From positions 33,129,090-33,193,089 of the forward strand of contig NC_087069.1 in NCBI RefSeq assembly GCF_963678635.1: a stretch of DNA of 64,000 nucleotides, in the 5' to 3' direction. The position numbers and the translations under genes were made by a program. The first letter of the stretch is position 1. The number at the start of each line of letters is the position of its first letter. Under the pieces are notes generated by a model. The model was not told the DNA's origin and searched no databases. It was given only the letters and a program-made list of their open reading frames with translations. This DNA comes from Symsagittifera roscoffensis. Lineage: Eukaryota > Xenacoelomorpha > Acoela > Convolutidae. Of the stretch, positions 22,495-33,500 are shown in pieces.

Positions 22495-23760
22495 TTCCTA
22501 AACGTTTTTGATATTGTCCCAGTCTTGGAAACTCTTTTGCCATCTTACTCACAAGAAATGTTCCACAGTACTTCTCTTAATGAAAGCAGGATTGAGTTTA
22601 AGTTTGAAACAGATCGCAATCTCTACTTGGGTATGCGTGATATATCTTAGTATAAAGCTTCAATTTTTCAAGGGAAGGTTGTTTGATGCTTTCAAAAAAG
22701 AAAAAGCAGAACATAAAGCAAAATCGGAGGAAGATTCAGATGAGGAACCACAAACTTACTTAACTTATGTAAACAATCTACTACATTCTCTATTCTCAAA
22801 CTGTGAATTTTTTTTAACAATACAATGGTTTACAATGCCAATGGGTTATATCCTCATAAGGCACAGATATCGAACGAATTCAACTCGTCAGCAGTGTGTA
22901 ATAAAGGAATTCTTGCTTGTCATGGATACAGTTTTGAAGAAAATCCTGATGCATTTGATATGTATTTATTCACTGATAGAGCAAATTCCTTGGGAACTGT
23001 GATAACTTTTTCACTCTATGGGAGGCTCGCCATTGATTTGTTTACTTGCGAAAAACTGTTGCTACCAAATACCAAAGTTCGAATTAAATTTATTCGAGCT
23101 AGACCTAAATTTTACATGTTATCTGATAAACCAAATGTCAGTCTGAAAATTGTTGATTGTTCGTTGTTTACTAGAAGAATTTTAGTTGCTGAACCTAATC
23201 ATCAATACTTGCAATGGAATCTGGAAAAAGAACCTGCTCAATACAATTACATGGAAACTATAGCAAGAACCTTTATCATTCCATCTCGTCAAAACCAATT
23301 CATACAAGAAAATATATTCAATAACGCTCCAATAAGAAGAGTAGCTGTTGCAATGAATACAAATTCAGCTGTTGCAGGTTCTTTTCATGAAAACCCTTTA
23401 AGCTATCAGCAATTTCATTTAAAAGAACTTAGAATTATTTGGGGTGGAAGAGCAATTGTTTCATTAGATACAACTTCTCCTTGTCGACCTTATGTTACAA
23501 CAATGAAAGCAATGCAGTTTAACGAAGATTTCCCAGCTCTTCCTATGGAAGATTTTCAAAATCACTATATTCTAGTTTTTGACTTGACTTCACTACAGGA
23601 TGCTGCTGAACAGTTGCATTATCCAGAACTTAGTGGAGAAAGTTGAGATTAGATGTGTTTTTCCAGTTTCCCTTGGAGCAAGTAACGAAAGTGATAGTCT
23701 TGGGAGAACAGTTGCTAAAAATGTTTAGTATTTTGAGTTTTCAGGTTCCTATAAAAATAT
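22495..23760 (+). pseudogene. Capsid-like protein (F54H12.2-like family), broken
   Basis: This is the main copy of a ~400-aa protein of a family that accompanies Polintons and is regarded as capsid-related. Whether it is the major or another capsid protein cannot be settled by eye. The longest open part is 22825-23646 (MVYNANGLYPH... to HYPELSGES). The N-terminal part is in other frames. The start ATG seen in the duplicate (21136) is mutated here. A 2-nt deletion sits at about 22,642. The frame moves by -1 at an 8-T run (22808-22815). The C-terminus continues in another frame after 23,640 (LRLDVFFQFPLEQVTKVIVLG). Confidence 0.7.
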
Positions 23761-24078
23761 TGTAGCTTTTTTGGGACTTTTCATTGTGATTGTCTCTGTA
23801 CTATATATTTTGTTTTTCTTCAGACCTAAATCTCCAGAAAAAGCAGCTAATGAAAGCTGTTTAATTGAAAACCCAAGAAATTTCTTCAACCTAGACTGTA
23901 AATCAGTGCTCAACAATATTTGTCCAGTTCACAAGTTTTGTGTATGGGACTTTGTTGATTCAGTACCTAAATGCGAGTAAGTCAATAAGTTTAGGATTTT
24001 CCATCCTAAATTACAATATCAAACTTTCTATTTCTTTGTTTTAGATGGAATTCAGCTAACATTTGCGAAAATGGATAA
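23744..24078 (+). CDS. Cys-rich single-pass membrane protein, spliced
   Basis: The visible part begins after an acceptor-like TTTTCAG (23737-23743). There is no ATG, so an upstream exon is likely. A hydrophobic helix (NIVAFLGLFIVIVSVLYILFFF) is followed by a Cys-rich ectodomain with six cysteines. A 68-nt intron (23977-24044, donor GTAAGT, acceptor TTTTAG) joins in phase to a last exon that encodes EWNSANICENG and stops at 24078. That stop lies 8 nt inside the protease gene. A small disulfide-bonded envelope-like or assembly protein is plausible by layout. Confidence 0.55.
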
Positions 24079-24478
24079 TTTTTCACTTCTGCAAATTATT
24101 GAAAGATTTCCTGAACTCAGGTTCAAGTACATGGGATCTTACCCCTCTGATAAAGTACCTCAACTAACAAAATACTCTTTTTCAATTGTTAACTCAGCTC
24201 CAAGCAATGATAGAGGGGAGCACTGGATCATGATGGCTCGATTGGATAAAACTTACTATTTTGCTGATTCTTTGGGTCGAAAAAAAACAGCTTATTCCTT
24301 TCTAACAAAAAATTATCGGCGAATGGTTCCTCAAAAGCTACAAAAAACTGATAATTTGTGTGGATTTTACGCAATTTATTCAGCATTTCCTCTTTTTAAA
24401 TTCTACCATACAAACTTGAATAAAATTCATGATGTGCATGTTTTGAATTTTTTAAGTAATTTTTATGTAAATTTGTAG
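24071..24478 (+). CDS. Adenain-like cysteine protease (Polinton maturation protease), 135 aa
   Basis: This is an intact frame from the ATG at 24071. The order His51 (GEHWIMMARL), Asp66 (YYFADSLGR), a Gln at 88 or 91, and Cys97 (DNLCGFYAIY) matches the adenovirus-type protease, in which His, an acid, Gln and Cys form the active site. In adenovirus and Polintons this enzyme cuts virion precursor proteins during maturation. The length is shorter than adenain (~200 aa) but normal for Polinton versions as I know them. It is the last gene before the right TIR and overlaps the spliced membrane-protein gene by 8 nt. Confidence 0.88.
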   Translation: MDNFSLLQIIERFPELRFKYMGSYPSDKVPQLTKYSFSIVNSAPSNDRGEHWIMMARLDKTYYFADSLGRKKTAYSFLTKNYRRMVPQKLQKTDNLCGFYAIYSAFPLFKFYHTNLNKIHDVHVLNFLSNFYVNL

Positions 24479-24510
24479 TTTTTTCATTTGTAAGTGTAAA
24501 TTATGGTAGT

Positions 24511-25099
24511 AAGTTTACTATACGATGCAGTGATTTATATATTTTTATTGTAATTTAATTTTTTTCTCTCAAAAAATTCGATTTTTTTCGATGTCTCTGT
24601 AGGTTCAGAATAGATTCAGATAGATAGAAAGTAAAAGTATCGAATAAATTTTTATTAGATCAAATTAAACAAAATCTTATCGTGTTTTGAATTTTTTCGA
24701 AAAAATTTTAAATTTTTTTGATAAAAATTCCAAGTTTTTGCACAAAAACTCTTACCATTGACTTACCATCCACCAAAAAAACTAAATACATAATCTTAAT
24801 TCTACAATCTACACGTAATTAACAATTAATTGTTCCCAATTAGGTAACGCGCGCCGAGATTTTTGCGAAAAAATTAGACATTTTCGCACAAAAACTAAAA
24901 ATTTTTCGTTTTTCTTACCATTATCTTACCATCACACTGAAACCTTACCATCGGTATTCCCTATCTTAATACATTGTAGACTCTATACCCAATCTTAATA
25001 CATAGCATGGTGGACCGGAAATATATAACGTATCTTAATATATGGGGTCCGCCATGCACCCGCCCCCCCCCCCCCACTTCAGCTCCAGCATCTACTACT
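24511..25099 (-). repeat. Right terminal inverted repeat of the Polinton
   Basis: This is an inverted copy of 10253-10841. It keeps the ATGTATTAAGA motifs (as TCTTAATACAT at 24964 and 24993, and a variant at 25033) and the five CTTACCAT words. The outermost bases end CATCTACTACT at 25099. A C-run near 25,063-25,076 mirrors the left G-rich tract. Confidence 0.95.
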
Positions 25100-25105
25100 T
25101 ACCAT
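25100..25105. repeat. Target-site duplication, right copy (TACCAT)
   Basis: This matches 10247-10252. The host repeat continues directly with TATCATCCCAAT, as in the uninterrupted sister units. Confidence 0.9.
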
Positions 25106-27719
25106 TATCATCCCAATTTTCTGTTTGCGTCGTTTTTTTTAATCATATTTCCCAATACGTTTCTTTTTCTTGAGATGATGGATTGATCATCTGTATTTAC
25201 CTGGGTGTATAGGAGGTTGCCGGGGTTTGGAAATTACGCTGGATCCTATGATCAAATTCGTAACCTAATCTTTAACTGTTAAAAATTTGAAATCTCGAAC
25301 TTTAACTCTCCTTGATTTTAACCTGTATTTCTGATTTCGACGAAACGCTGTCAAAAATCATTGTTTTTATAAATTGAATCCAAGTTTGTGTGAGAAAATT
25401 GTTTTGTAGCAATTTTTGCAATAAAAGGTTTGTAAAAATAATGTTTTTGAAAGTCAAACTCCGAGCACAAATATTCCGTCGTTTTTCAAAGCCGAAAAAA
25501 AACTGCTTGTATCTGAATTTCCCAGGTATGCAGAAAAACAAACAGCCGCCTCTGGATTTCTTATTTGACCTGTTTTGTCTGATAAACTAATAATTAGGTT
25601 CAATCACCGAAAAATTTGAGGAAAGATTTGGTTGAAACCACTCTTCCATTTTTTCAGTGATTGTTTACTTCTGCTAGTTTCAAGAAACGTCAGATTTTTA
25701 AAGTTTTCCGTCCTATATTTTTAAGTTTAAAATTAAATTGATTCTTCATTCTCGATTTTCGTTCCAGTTTTGTGTCTGGCTCGTAGGAGTTATAATTGGT
25801 TCACGGCTGGTATGAATGCTTCCGCATATCATTAGCTTTCTGTTTTCATAAACAAAATTTCTTCAAAGTTTTGGCTGATATCTCGAAAAAATTAGGCTGT
25901 AGAAAAATGCTTTTGTATTTTAAATTGTTTTCAAAGTCGATGTGGGTCAGTGTCGTTTCATTAGGATTCATCAATGGGGAATTAGAGCACGGAAAAGAAA
26001 CGAAACAATTGTCATGGAGCAAGGGTGTCGATTGCTGCTTTACAAATTATAAAGACGCGTTTTTGAAAATTATCATCAATAAAAAAAGTGAAAATTAAAC
26101 GGAATCTGAAACTGCATATGATGGTTACCCCGGTTTAGTGATTTTAGCTTTTCTAGAGCCTTTAGCATATGAAATGAATTTGGTTCTATCGGGAATTTTC
26201 CGTTTTTTTAGTATTTTTTTTTGAAAAGGGAAATTTATGAAAGGAAATGCTAGCCAATGTAATTGCCAATATATTTTTTTGCTCATTTAATTTTGTAATT
26301 TCAAACTTTTTTTACTACAATAATCTTTCAAAACTGCAAGAAAATGATGGTTTTTCGAATCCTTACTGATTTTGGTAGTCAGCTAAGACACTTCAAAAAC
26401 AATGATTTTTTTGGGAAAGAACATGTCATAGCACATATCACTTGTTTTTCGAACTAACTTCAGATACCATTATCATCCCAATCGGTTTTTAATTTCTGCT
26501 TGCGTCTTTTTTTTTATCATATTTTCCAAATACGTTTCTTTCTCTTGAATTAATGGGTTGATCATCAGCATTTAACTGGGTGTCTAGGAGGTTACCGGGG
26601 TTGAGAAACTACGCTGGATCCTATGATCAAATTCGTAACCTAATCTTTAACTGCTAAAAATTTAAAATCTCAAGCATTATCTCTCCTTGACTTTAACCTG
26701 TATTGCTGATTTCGAGGTAACGCTGTCAAAAATCATTGTTTTTATAAATTGAATCCAAGTTTGGGTGAAAAAAAATTTTTTGGAGCAATTTTTGTATTAA
26801 AAGGTTCGTAAAAATAACAAATGTTTTCGAAAGTCAAACTCCGAGCAGAAATTTTCCGTCGTTTTCCAAAGCCGGAAAAAAACTGCTTGTATCTGAATTT
26901 CCCAGGTATGCAGAAAAACAAACAGCCGCCTCTGGATTTCTTAATTGACCTGTCTTGTCTGAAAAACTTATAAATAGGTGCAATCATCGAAAAAGTTGCG
27001 GAAAGATTTGGTTGAAACCACTCTTCCGTTTTTTCAGGGATTTTTTACTTCTGCTAGTTTCAAGAAACATCAGATTTTTAAAATTTTCCGTCCTAGACTT
27101 TTATTGTTCATATTAAATTGATTCTTCGTTCTCGATTTTTTTTTTCATTATTGTGTCTGGCTCGTAGGAGTTATAATTCGTTCCACGGCTGGTATGAATG
27201 CTTCCGCATATCATTAGCTTTCTGTTTTCATAAACAAATTTTTTTCAGAGTTTTTGCTGACATCTCGAAAAAATTAGGGCGTAGAAAAATTCTTTTGTAT
27301 TTTAAGTTGTTTGCAAAGTCGATGTGGGTCAGTGTCGTTTCATTAGGATTCAACAATGGGAAACTGAGAGCACGGAAATGTAACGAAAAAATTGTCATGG
27401 AGCAAGGGTGTCAATTGCTGCTTTACATATTATAAAGACGCGGTTTTAAAAATTATCATCAAAAATAAAAATTGAAACTAAACGGAATCTGAAAATGCAT
27501 ATGATGGTTACCCCGATTTAGTGATTTTAGCTTTTTTAGAGCCTTTAGCATATGAAATGGATTTGCTTCTATCGGGAAGTTTCTGTTTACTTAGTATATT
27601 TATTTGAAAAGGGAAATTTATGAAAGGAAATGCTAGCCATTGTAATCGCCAATATATTTTCTTGCTCATTTAATTTTATAAAGTCAAACTTTTTTTTTAC
27701 TAGAATAATCTTTCAAAAC
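25106..27719. repeat. Short tandem units right of the Polinton
   Basis: This holds the rest of the interrupted unit, then units with markers at about 25938 and 27318. When the 14,853 bp of element plus one target copy are removed, the spacing from 9737 to 25938 becomes about 1348 bp, close to the unit length. Nearly all of it after about 25,630 recurs from about 30,575. Confidence 0.85.
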
Positions 27720-30510
27720 TGCAAAAATTGACTGTTTTTCGAATCAAGCTGTCAAATAATTGAGAGAAGGGGGTAACTTCCCTCCACGCCCCTCTTAAAT
27801 CCGCTATTGAAGTAGAAGTTGTTTGTTTGAGTATGACCTCGTACATTCTGCTGGACTCCAATGTATCAAAATAGTTTATAGCCTTCCGCTGCTCGAACAC
27901 TTTTATTAAATTAGGGAAGACGTTTCCTAGGCCTTAAGATAGGAAATAGTATTTCGCGAGCAACTAGTTAGGTTTTAGATTCCCGGTCTGTCTATCTGCA
28001 TTTTAAATGATAAAAAAACACTGAATTGTTACAATGATCAGTAAAGCAGAACACATTTTATTTAGTGTACAGCAGACATTTTTTTGTCAGACCGAACATA
28101 GTGAGCTGATAATGGTAGATTCAAACTTAACTTTTTTATAGGTTAGGTTATCTCAAGATTGTTACAATTATGGCGAAATAATTAAATAAATAGATCTAGT
28201 CTTGATGTTACAACTTTTTCTGGTTAACGGAAAATTGGCAGCTCCCTAGAGTTACCATACTCTAAGTATTGTTTCATAGTTGTTTTTTTGAGAAAAGCAT
28301 ACAAAATTGTAAACTTACAATAACTCATTTAAAAGCAAACTACTGGAAATATTTTTCTTTCCCTTTGTTTTCACGGTTAAATAGAAATGAGCTTTCTATT
28401 TAACCGTGAAAACAAATAGAAATTCAATCAAAAAGTATTTTTTAATTTTCACTTAATTCTGAAGTAGAAATTCGCAACTGTTTTTTTTCAAGCGAGAGGG
28501 ATTTCATTCCTTATCCTAGGGGCTGCCAGCATTTCCTAAGTGCGTAAACAAACAGTTGCAAAAATGCTCTAGTGAACAAAACATCTATGTGTTTACTTTT
28601 TATACATACAAATAAGGTTAGTTTCTCACTTTAAAACATGTTTTCAAAGTACCTCTACAGTTCACTTGCAAGCGTGCATGTAACGATTTTTTTCACGCCG
28701 ATTGAACGCACGCTGCGCGTTATCTATTTTTGTTCAGATTTATGCAAGCAACTTGACTGAAGTATAATATCTTTCTCGGGGACATATATGAAATTTCTTG
28801 TTTTCTGTTTTCTGAATACTTGAAGCCTATACGTTTCCTTAGAAAAACTTTTTAACAGCCCAACAAGTATGTCTGTCTAATGCATTGAGAGTATTTTCTC
28901 GAAAGCCAACTAATAGTGAACAATTGGTAGCAAGCTCTTTAGTTGAGCGAAAGTTCTAATTGTTTTTGCCATTTTTCGTAGAAACTTTTAAAATAAAAAA
29001 GTGTAAACGAATAACGTTGTTTTGTTGTTGGAGGTGAGTTTGTGTCATTTGAAAGTTTTTAATAAAAATTTTAGATTGATTTCTTGAGTATTTCTCGTAT
29101 ATTTGATGCTCAAACGTGAGCAGTAGAATAAAGTATCAGATGTTTAGCGTAATTTATTATTTTGCATTTTTGTCTATTTGTTTCTCTATTTCATAGACCA
29201 AATTGTTGAATAGGATCGGAATTAATACCGTGATTTGGTGTATTCCTTGCCGACTTTTGATTTTTTTTATAAAAAGCAACAGTCCACATTCATTTTGTGT
29301 TTTATGTGCTCAAAAGCTTCAGAGTAGGTTTTATGGTTTTGAAAGATAAGGAAATGCAGTCTTTTTCATGTTGTACACACGTTACATATTGCACATACTT
29401 TCCAAATGTACACACGCCTTTGATCAGATTAGTTTTTTTGTTATTGAATTCAATAGCGCATCAGTTGAGAAGCGATGAATAAACTCAAACTGATTTTCAG
29501 AAATAGGGTTATTTTCATCCACGCTACAAACCATCCATCTGTTATTCCAGTAACCGTTCCTTAACGTTTGAGAGAGTTGGAGTGAAGGATATTGGTCAAT
29601 AGTTTTCGGCTGTCGCGTGGTTACCCTTTTTTAAAACTGGTTTTGCATTGCATGAAAATAATTTCACATATAATTGATGTAAGATATTTTAATCCAGCAG
29701 TGTTCTTAAGAGCGGATAATTGTACTTTTGATTAGCCCGACAATGCACTAGAAAGTTTAGACTTAACTTCATCTTAATCTTTTTACTGAGTGACAAAGCA
29801 AAAAAACAAGTTGTTTTAGTGTTTATTGTCTGTCATGCAAAATGCCGGCGTTGATAGTTAGGACTTAAACATAATTCTTTCCCAAAGTATAAATTTTGGA
29901 AAAATGTGCGATTGACATGTGGTCTGTTATCAAATCGCGAAATGGATTTCCGAAAAAATCAACAGTGACCATGTCACATAATTTGTATCTCAGTATGTTG
30001 ATAAGTTTACAGTTATCATAATAGTTTTGAAGTTAAATGGAGTTTGATTGACTTTTTTAAATTCATTGTAACGTTTCTTTTTTCTAAGGAAAATTAAATT
30101 TTCTTTCAACTGTTTATATCAGTTCTCAGATTTTTTATGGAGCGAAGTTTTTTTCATGAATTAAAGAATTTAATGATGCTGGAAATTTCTGTAGTTGTTT
30201 CTAAAAAAATTAAACGATTTCCCTATCAACAAAATTTGCAAAGACGGACAATTGCTTTTCGATGAAAAAAAATTAATCGAATTGTTTATGTTTTTCACTG
30301 GGATCTTCCAAAGCTAAAATTAGATTCGAGCTTATTTTTTCTGGAAGCGCTTAGAGTTGATTTTTACTGTATCTGTTTTTAAATTTGTTTGTTTATTCAT
30401 AGCTTTTTTTAGTTAGTTTTCCAGGAAGTAACCCAATAGTGCAAAAACTCGATGTCTAAATCGCTAATCATTTTATTTTTACAGGTTACTGAATTGTAAG
30501 TGGATCCTAT
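27720..30510. repeat. Long module of the tandem array, copy 3
   Basis: It begins at the GAATCAAGCTGTCAAATAATTG motif (27739) and contains the perfect inverted repeat at 28367-28413. It ends at a shortened junction where GTGGATCCTATG is repeated (30499-30528) and the sequence returns to the short unit. Confidence 0.8.
28367..28413. repeat. Conserved inverted repeat of the long module, copy 3
   Basis: Two perfectly complementary 21-nt arms flank a TGAGC loop. Confidence 0.85.
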
Positions 30511-30574
30511 GTTATGTGGATCCTATGAAAAACTAATAAATAGGTGCAATCATCGAAAAAGTTGCGGAAAGATT

Positions 30575-33500
30575 TGGTTGAAACCACTCTTCCATTTTTT
30601 CAGTGATTGTTTACTTCTGCTAGGTTCAAGAAACGTCAGATTTTTAAAGTTTCCGTCCTATATTTTTAATGTTCAAATTGAATTGATTCTTCATTCTCGA
30701 TTTTCGTTCCAGTTTTGTGTCTGGCTCGTAGGAGTTATAATTGGTTCACGGCTGGTATGAATGCTTCCGCATATCATTAGCTTTCTGTTTTCATAAACAA
30801 AATTTCTTCAAAGTTTTGGCTGATATCTCGAAAAAATTAGGCTGTAGAAAAATGCTTTTGTATTTTAAATTGTTTTCAAAGTCGATGTGGGTCAGTGTCG
30901 TTTCATTAGGATTCATCAATGGGGAATTAGAGCACGGAAAAGAAACGAAACAATTGTCATGGAGCAAGGGTGTCGATTGCTGCTTTACAAATTATAAAGA
31001 CGCGTTTTTGAAAATTATCATCAATAAAAAAAGTGAAAATTAAACGGAATCTGAAACTGCATATGATGGTTACCCCGGTTTAGTGATTTTAGCTTTTCTA
31101 GAGCCTTTAGCATATGAAATGAATTTGCTTCTATCGGGAATTTTCCGTTTTTTTAGTATTTTTTTTTGAAAAGGGAAATTTATGAAAGGAAATGCTAGCC
31201 AATGTAATTGCCAATATATTTTTTTGCTCATTTAATTTTATAATTTCAAACTTTTTTTACTACAATAATCTTTCAAAACTGCAAGAAAATGATGGTTTTT
31301 CGAATCCTTACTGATTTTGGTAGTCAGCTAAGACACTTCAAAAACAATGATTTTTTTGGGAAAGAACATGTCATAGCACATATCACTTGTTTTTCGAACT
31401 AACTTCAGATACCATTATCATCCCAATCGGTTTTTAATTTCTGCTTGCGTCTTTTTTTTTCATCATATTTTCCAAATACGTTTCTTTCTCTCGAGATAAT
31501 GGGTTGATCATCAGCATTTAACTGGGTGTCTAGGAGGTTACCGGGGTTGAGAAACTACGCTGGATCCTATGATCAAATTCGTAACCTAATCTTTAACTGC
31601 TAAAAATTTAAAATCTCAAGCATTATCTCTCCTTGACTTTAACCTGTATTGCTGATTTCGAGGTAACGCTGTCAAAAATCATTGTTTTTATAAATTGAAT
31701 CCAAGTTTGTGTGAAAAAAAATTTTTGGAGCAATTTTTGTAATAAAAGGTTCGTAAAAATAACAAATGTTTTCGAAAGTCAAACTCCGAGCAGAAATTTT
31801 CCGTCGTTTTCCAAAGCCGGAAAAAAACTGCTTGTATCTGAATTTCCCAGGTATGCAGAAAAACAAACAGCCGCCTCTGGATTTCTTAATTGACCTGTCT
31901 TGTCTGAAAAACTAATAAATAGGTGCAATCATCGAAAAAGTTGCGGAAAGATTTGGTTGAAACCACTCTTCCGTTTTTTCAGGGATTTTTTACTTCTGCT
32001 AGTTTCAAGAAACATCAGATTTTTAAAATTTTCCGTCCTAGACTTTTATTGTTCATATTAAATTGATTCTTCGTTCTCGATTTTTTTTTTCAATATTGTG
32101 TCTGGCTCGTAGGAGTTATAATTCGTTCCACGGCTGGTATGAATGCTTCCGCATATCGTTAGCTTTCTGTTTTCATAAACAAATTTTTTTCAGAGTTTTT
32201 GCTGACATCTCGAAAAAATTAGGGCGTAGAAAAATTCTTTTGTATTTTAAGTTGTTTGCAAAGTCGATGTGGGTCAGTGTCGTTTCATTAGGATTCAACA
32301 ATGGGAAACTGAGAGCACGGAAATGTAACGAAAAAATTGTCATGGAGCAAGGGTGTCAATTGCTGCTTTACATATTATAAAGACGCGGTTTTAAAAATTA
32401 TCATCAAAAATAAAAATTGAAACTAAACGGAATCTGAAAATGCATATGATGGTTACCCCGATTTAGTGATTTTAGCTTTTTTAGAGCCTTTAGCATATGA
32501 AATGGATTTGCTTCTATCGGGAAGTTTCTGTTTACTTAGTATATTTATTTGAAAAGGGAAATTTACGAAAGGAAATGCTAGCCATTGTAATCGCCAATAT
32601 ATTTTCTTGCTCATTTAATTTTATAAAGTCAAACTTTTTTTTTACTAGAATAATCTTTCAAAACTGCAAAAATTGACTGTTTTCCGAATCAAGCTGTCAA
32701 ATAATTGAGAGAAGGGGGTAACTTCCCTCCACGCCCCTCTTAAATCCGCTATTGAAGTAGAAGTTGTTTGTTTGAGTATGACCTCGTACATTCTGCTGGA
32801 CTCCAATGTATCAAAATAGTTTATAGCCTTCCGCTGCTCGAACACTTTTATTAAATTAGGGAAGACGTTTCCTAGGCCTTAAGATAGGAAATAGTATTTC
32901 GCGAGCAACTAGTTAGGTTTTAGATTCCCGGTCTGTCTATCTGCATTTTAAATGATAAAAAAACACTGAATTGTTACAATGATCAGTAAAGCAGAACACA
33001 TTTTATTTAGTGTACAGCAGACATTTTTTTTGTCAGACCGAACATAGTGAGCTGATAATGGTAGATTCAAACTTAACTTTTTTATAGGTTAGGTTATCTC
33101 AAGATTGTTACAATTATGGCGAAATAATTAAATAAATAGATCTAGTCTTGATCTTACAACTCTAAGTATTGTTTCATAGTTGTTTTTTTGAGAAAAGCAT
33201 ACAAAATTGTAAACTTACAATAAACCATTTAAAAGCAAACTACTGGAAATATTTTTCTTTCCCTTTGTTTTCACGGTTAAATAGAAATGAGCTTTCTATT
33301 TAACCGTGAAAACAAATAGAAATTCAATCAAAAAGTATTTTTTAATTTTCACTTAATTCTGAAGTAGAAATTCGCAACTGTTTTTTTTCAAGCGAGAGGG
33401 ATTTCATTCCTTATCCTAGGGGCTGCCAGCATTTCCTAAGTGCGTAAACAAACAGTTGCAAAAATGCTCTAGTGAACAAAACATCTATGTGTTTACTTTT

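Larger units (their letters stand above)
10253..25099. mobile_element. Polinton/Maverick DNA transposon, 14.85 kb, partly decayed
   Basis: The element is bounded by ~589-bp terminal inverted repeats that begin AGTAGTAGATG and end CATCTACTACT, and by a 6-bp target duplication. Inside are the Polinton hallmark genes: protein-primed DNA polymerase B (minus strand), a packaging ATPase with a Walker A motif, an adenain-like cysteine protease and a capsid-like protein (all plus strand). Several accessory proteins are also present. Polintons are integrating, virus-like self-replicating elements. This copy looks dead or dependent on helpers: polB lacks a catalytic motif, several genes are frameshifted, and no retroviral-type integrase frame was found anywhere between the repeats. 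Confidence 0.96.
25630..30530. repeat. 4.9-kb recent tandem duplication, left copy
   Basis: This block (two short units plus long module copy 3) is nearly identical to 30,575-35,430. The offset is 4945 bp up to about 33,168 and 4900 bp after it, because the right copy lacks 45 bp. A few substitutions are visible over kilobases, so the copying was recent or the copies are being homogenised. Confidence 0.85.
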
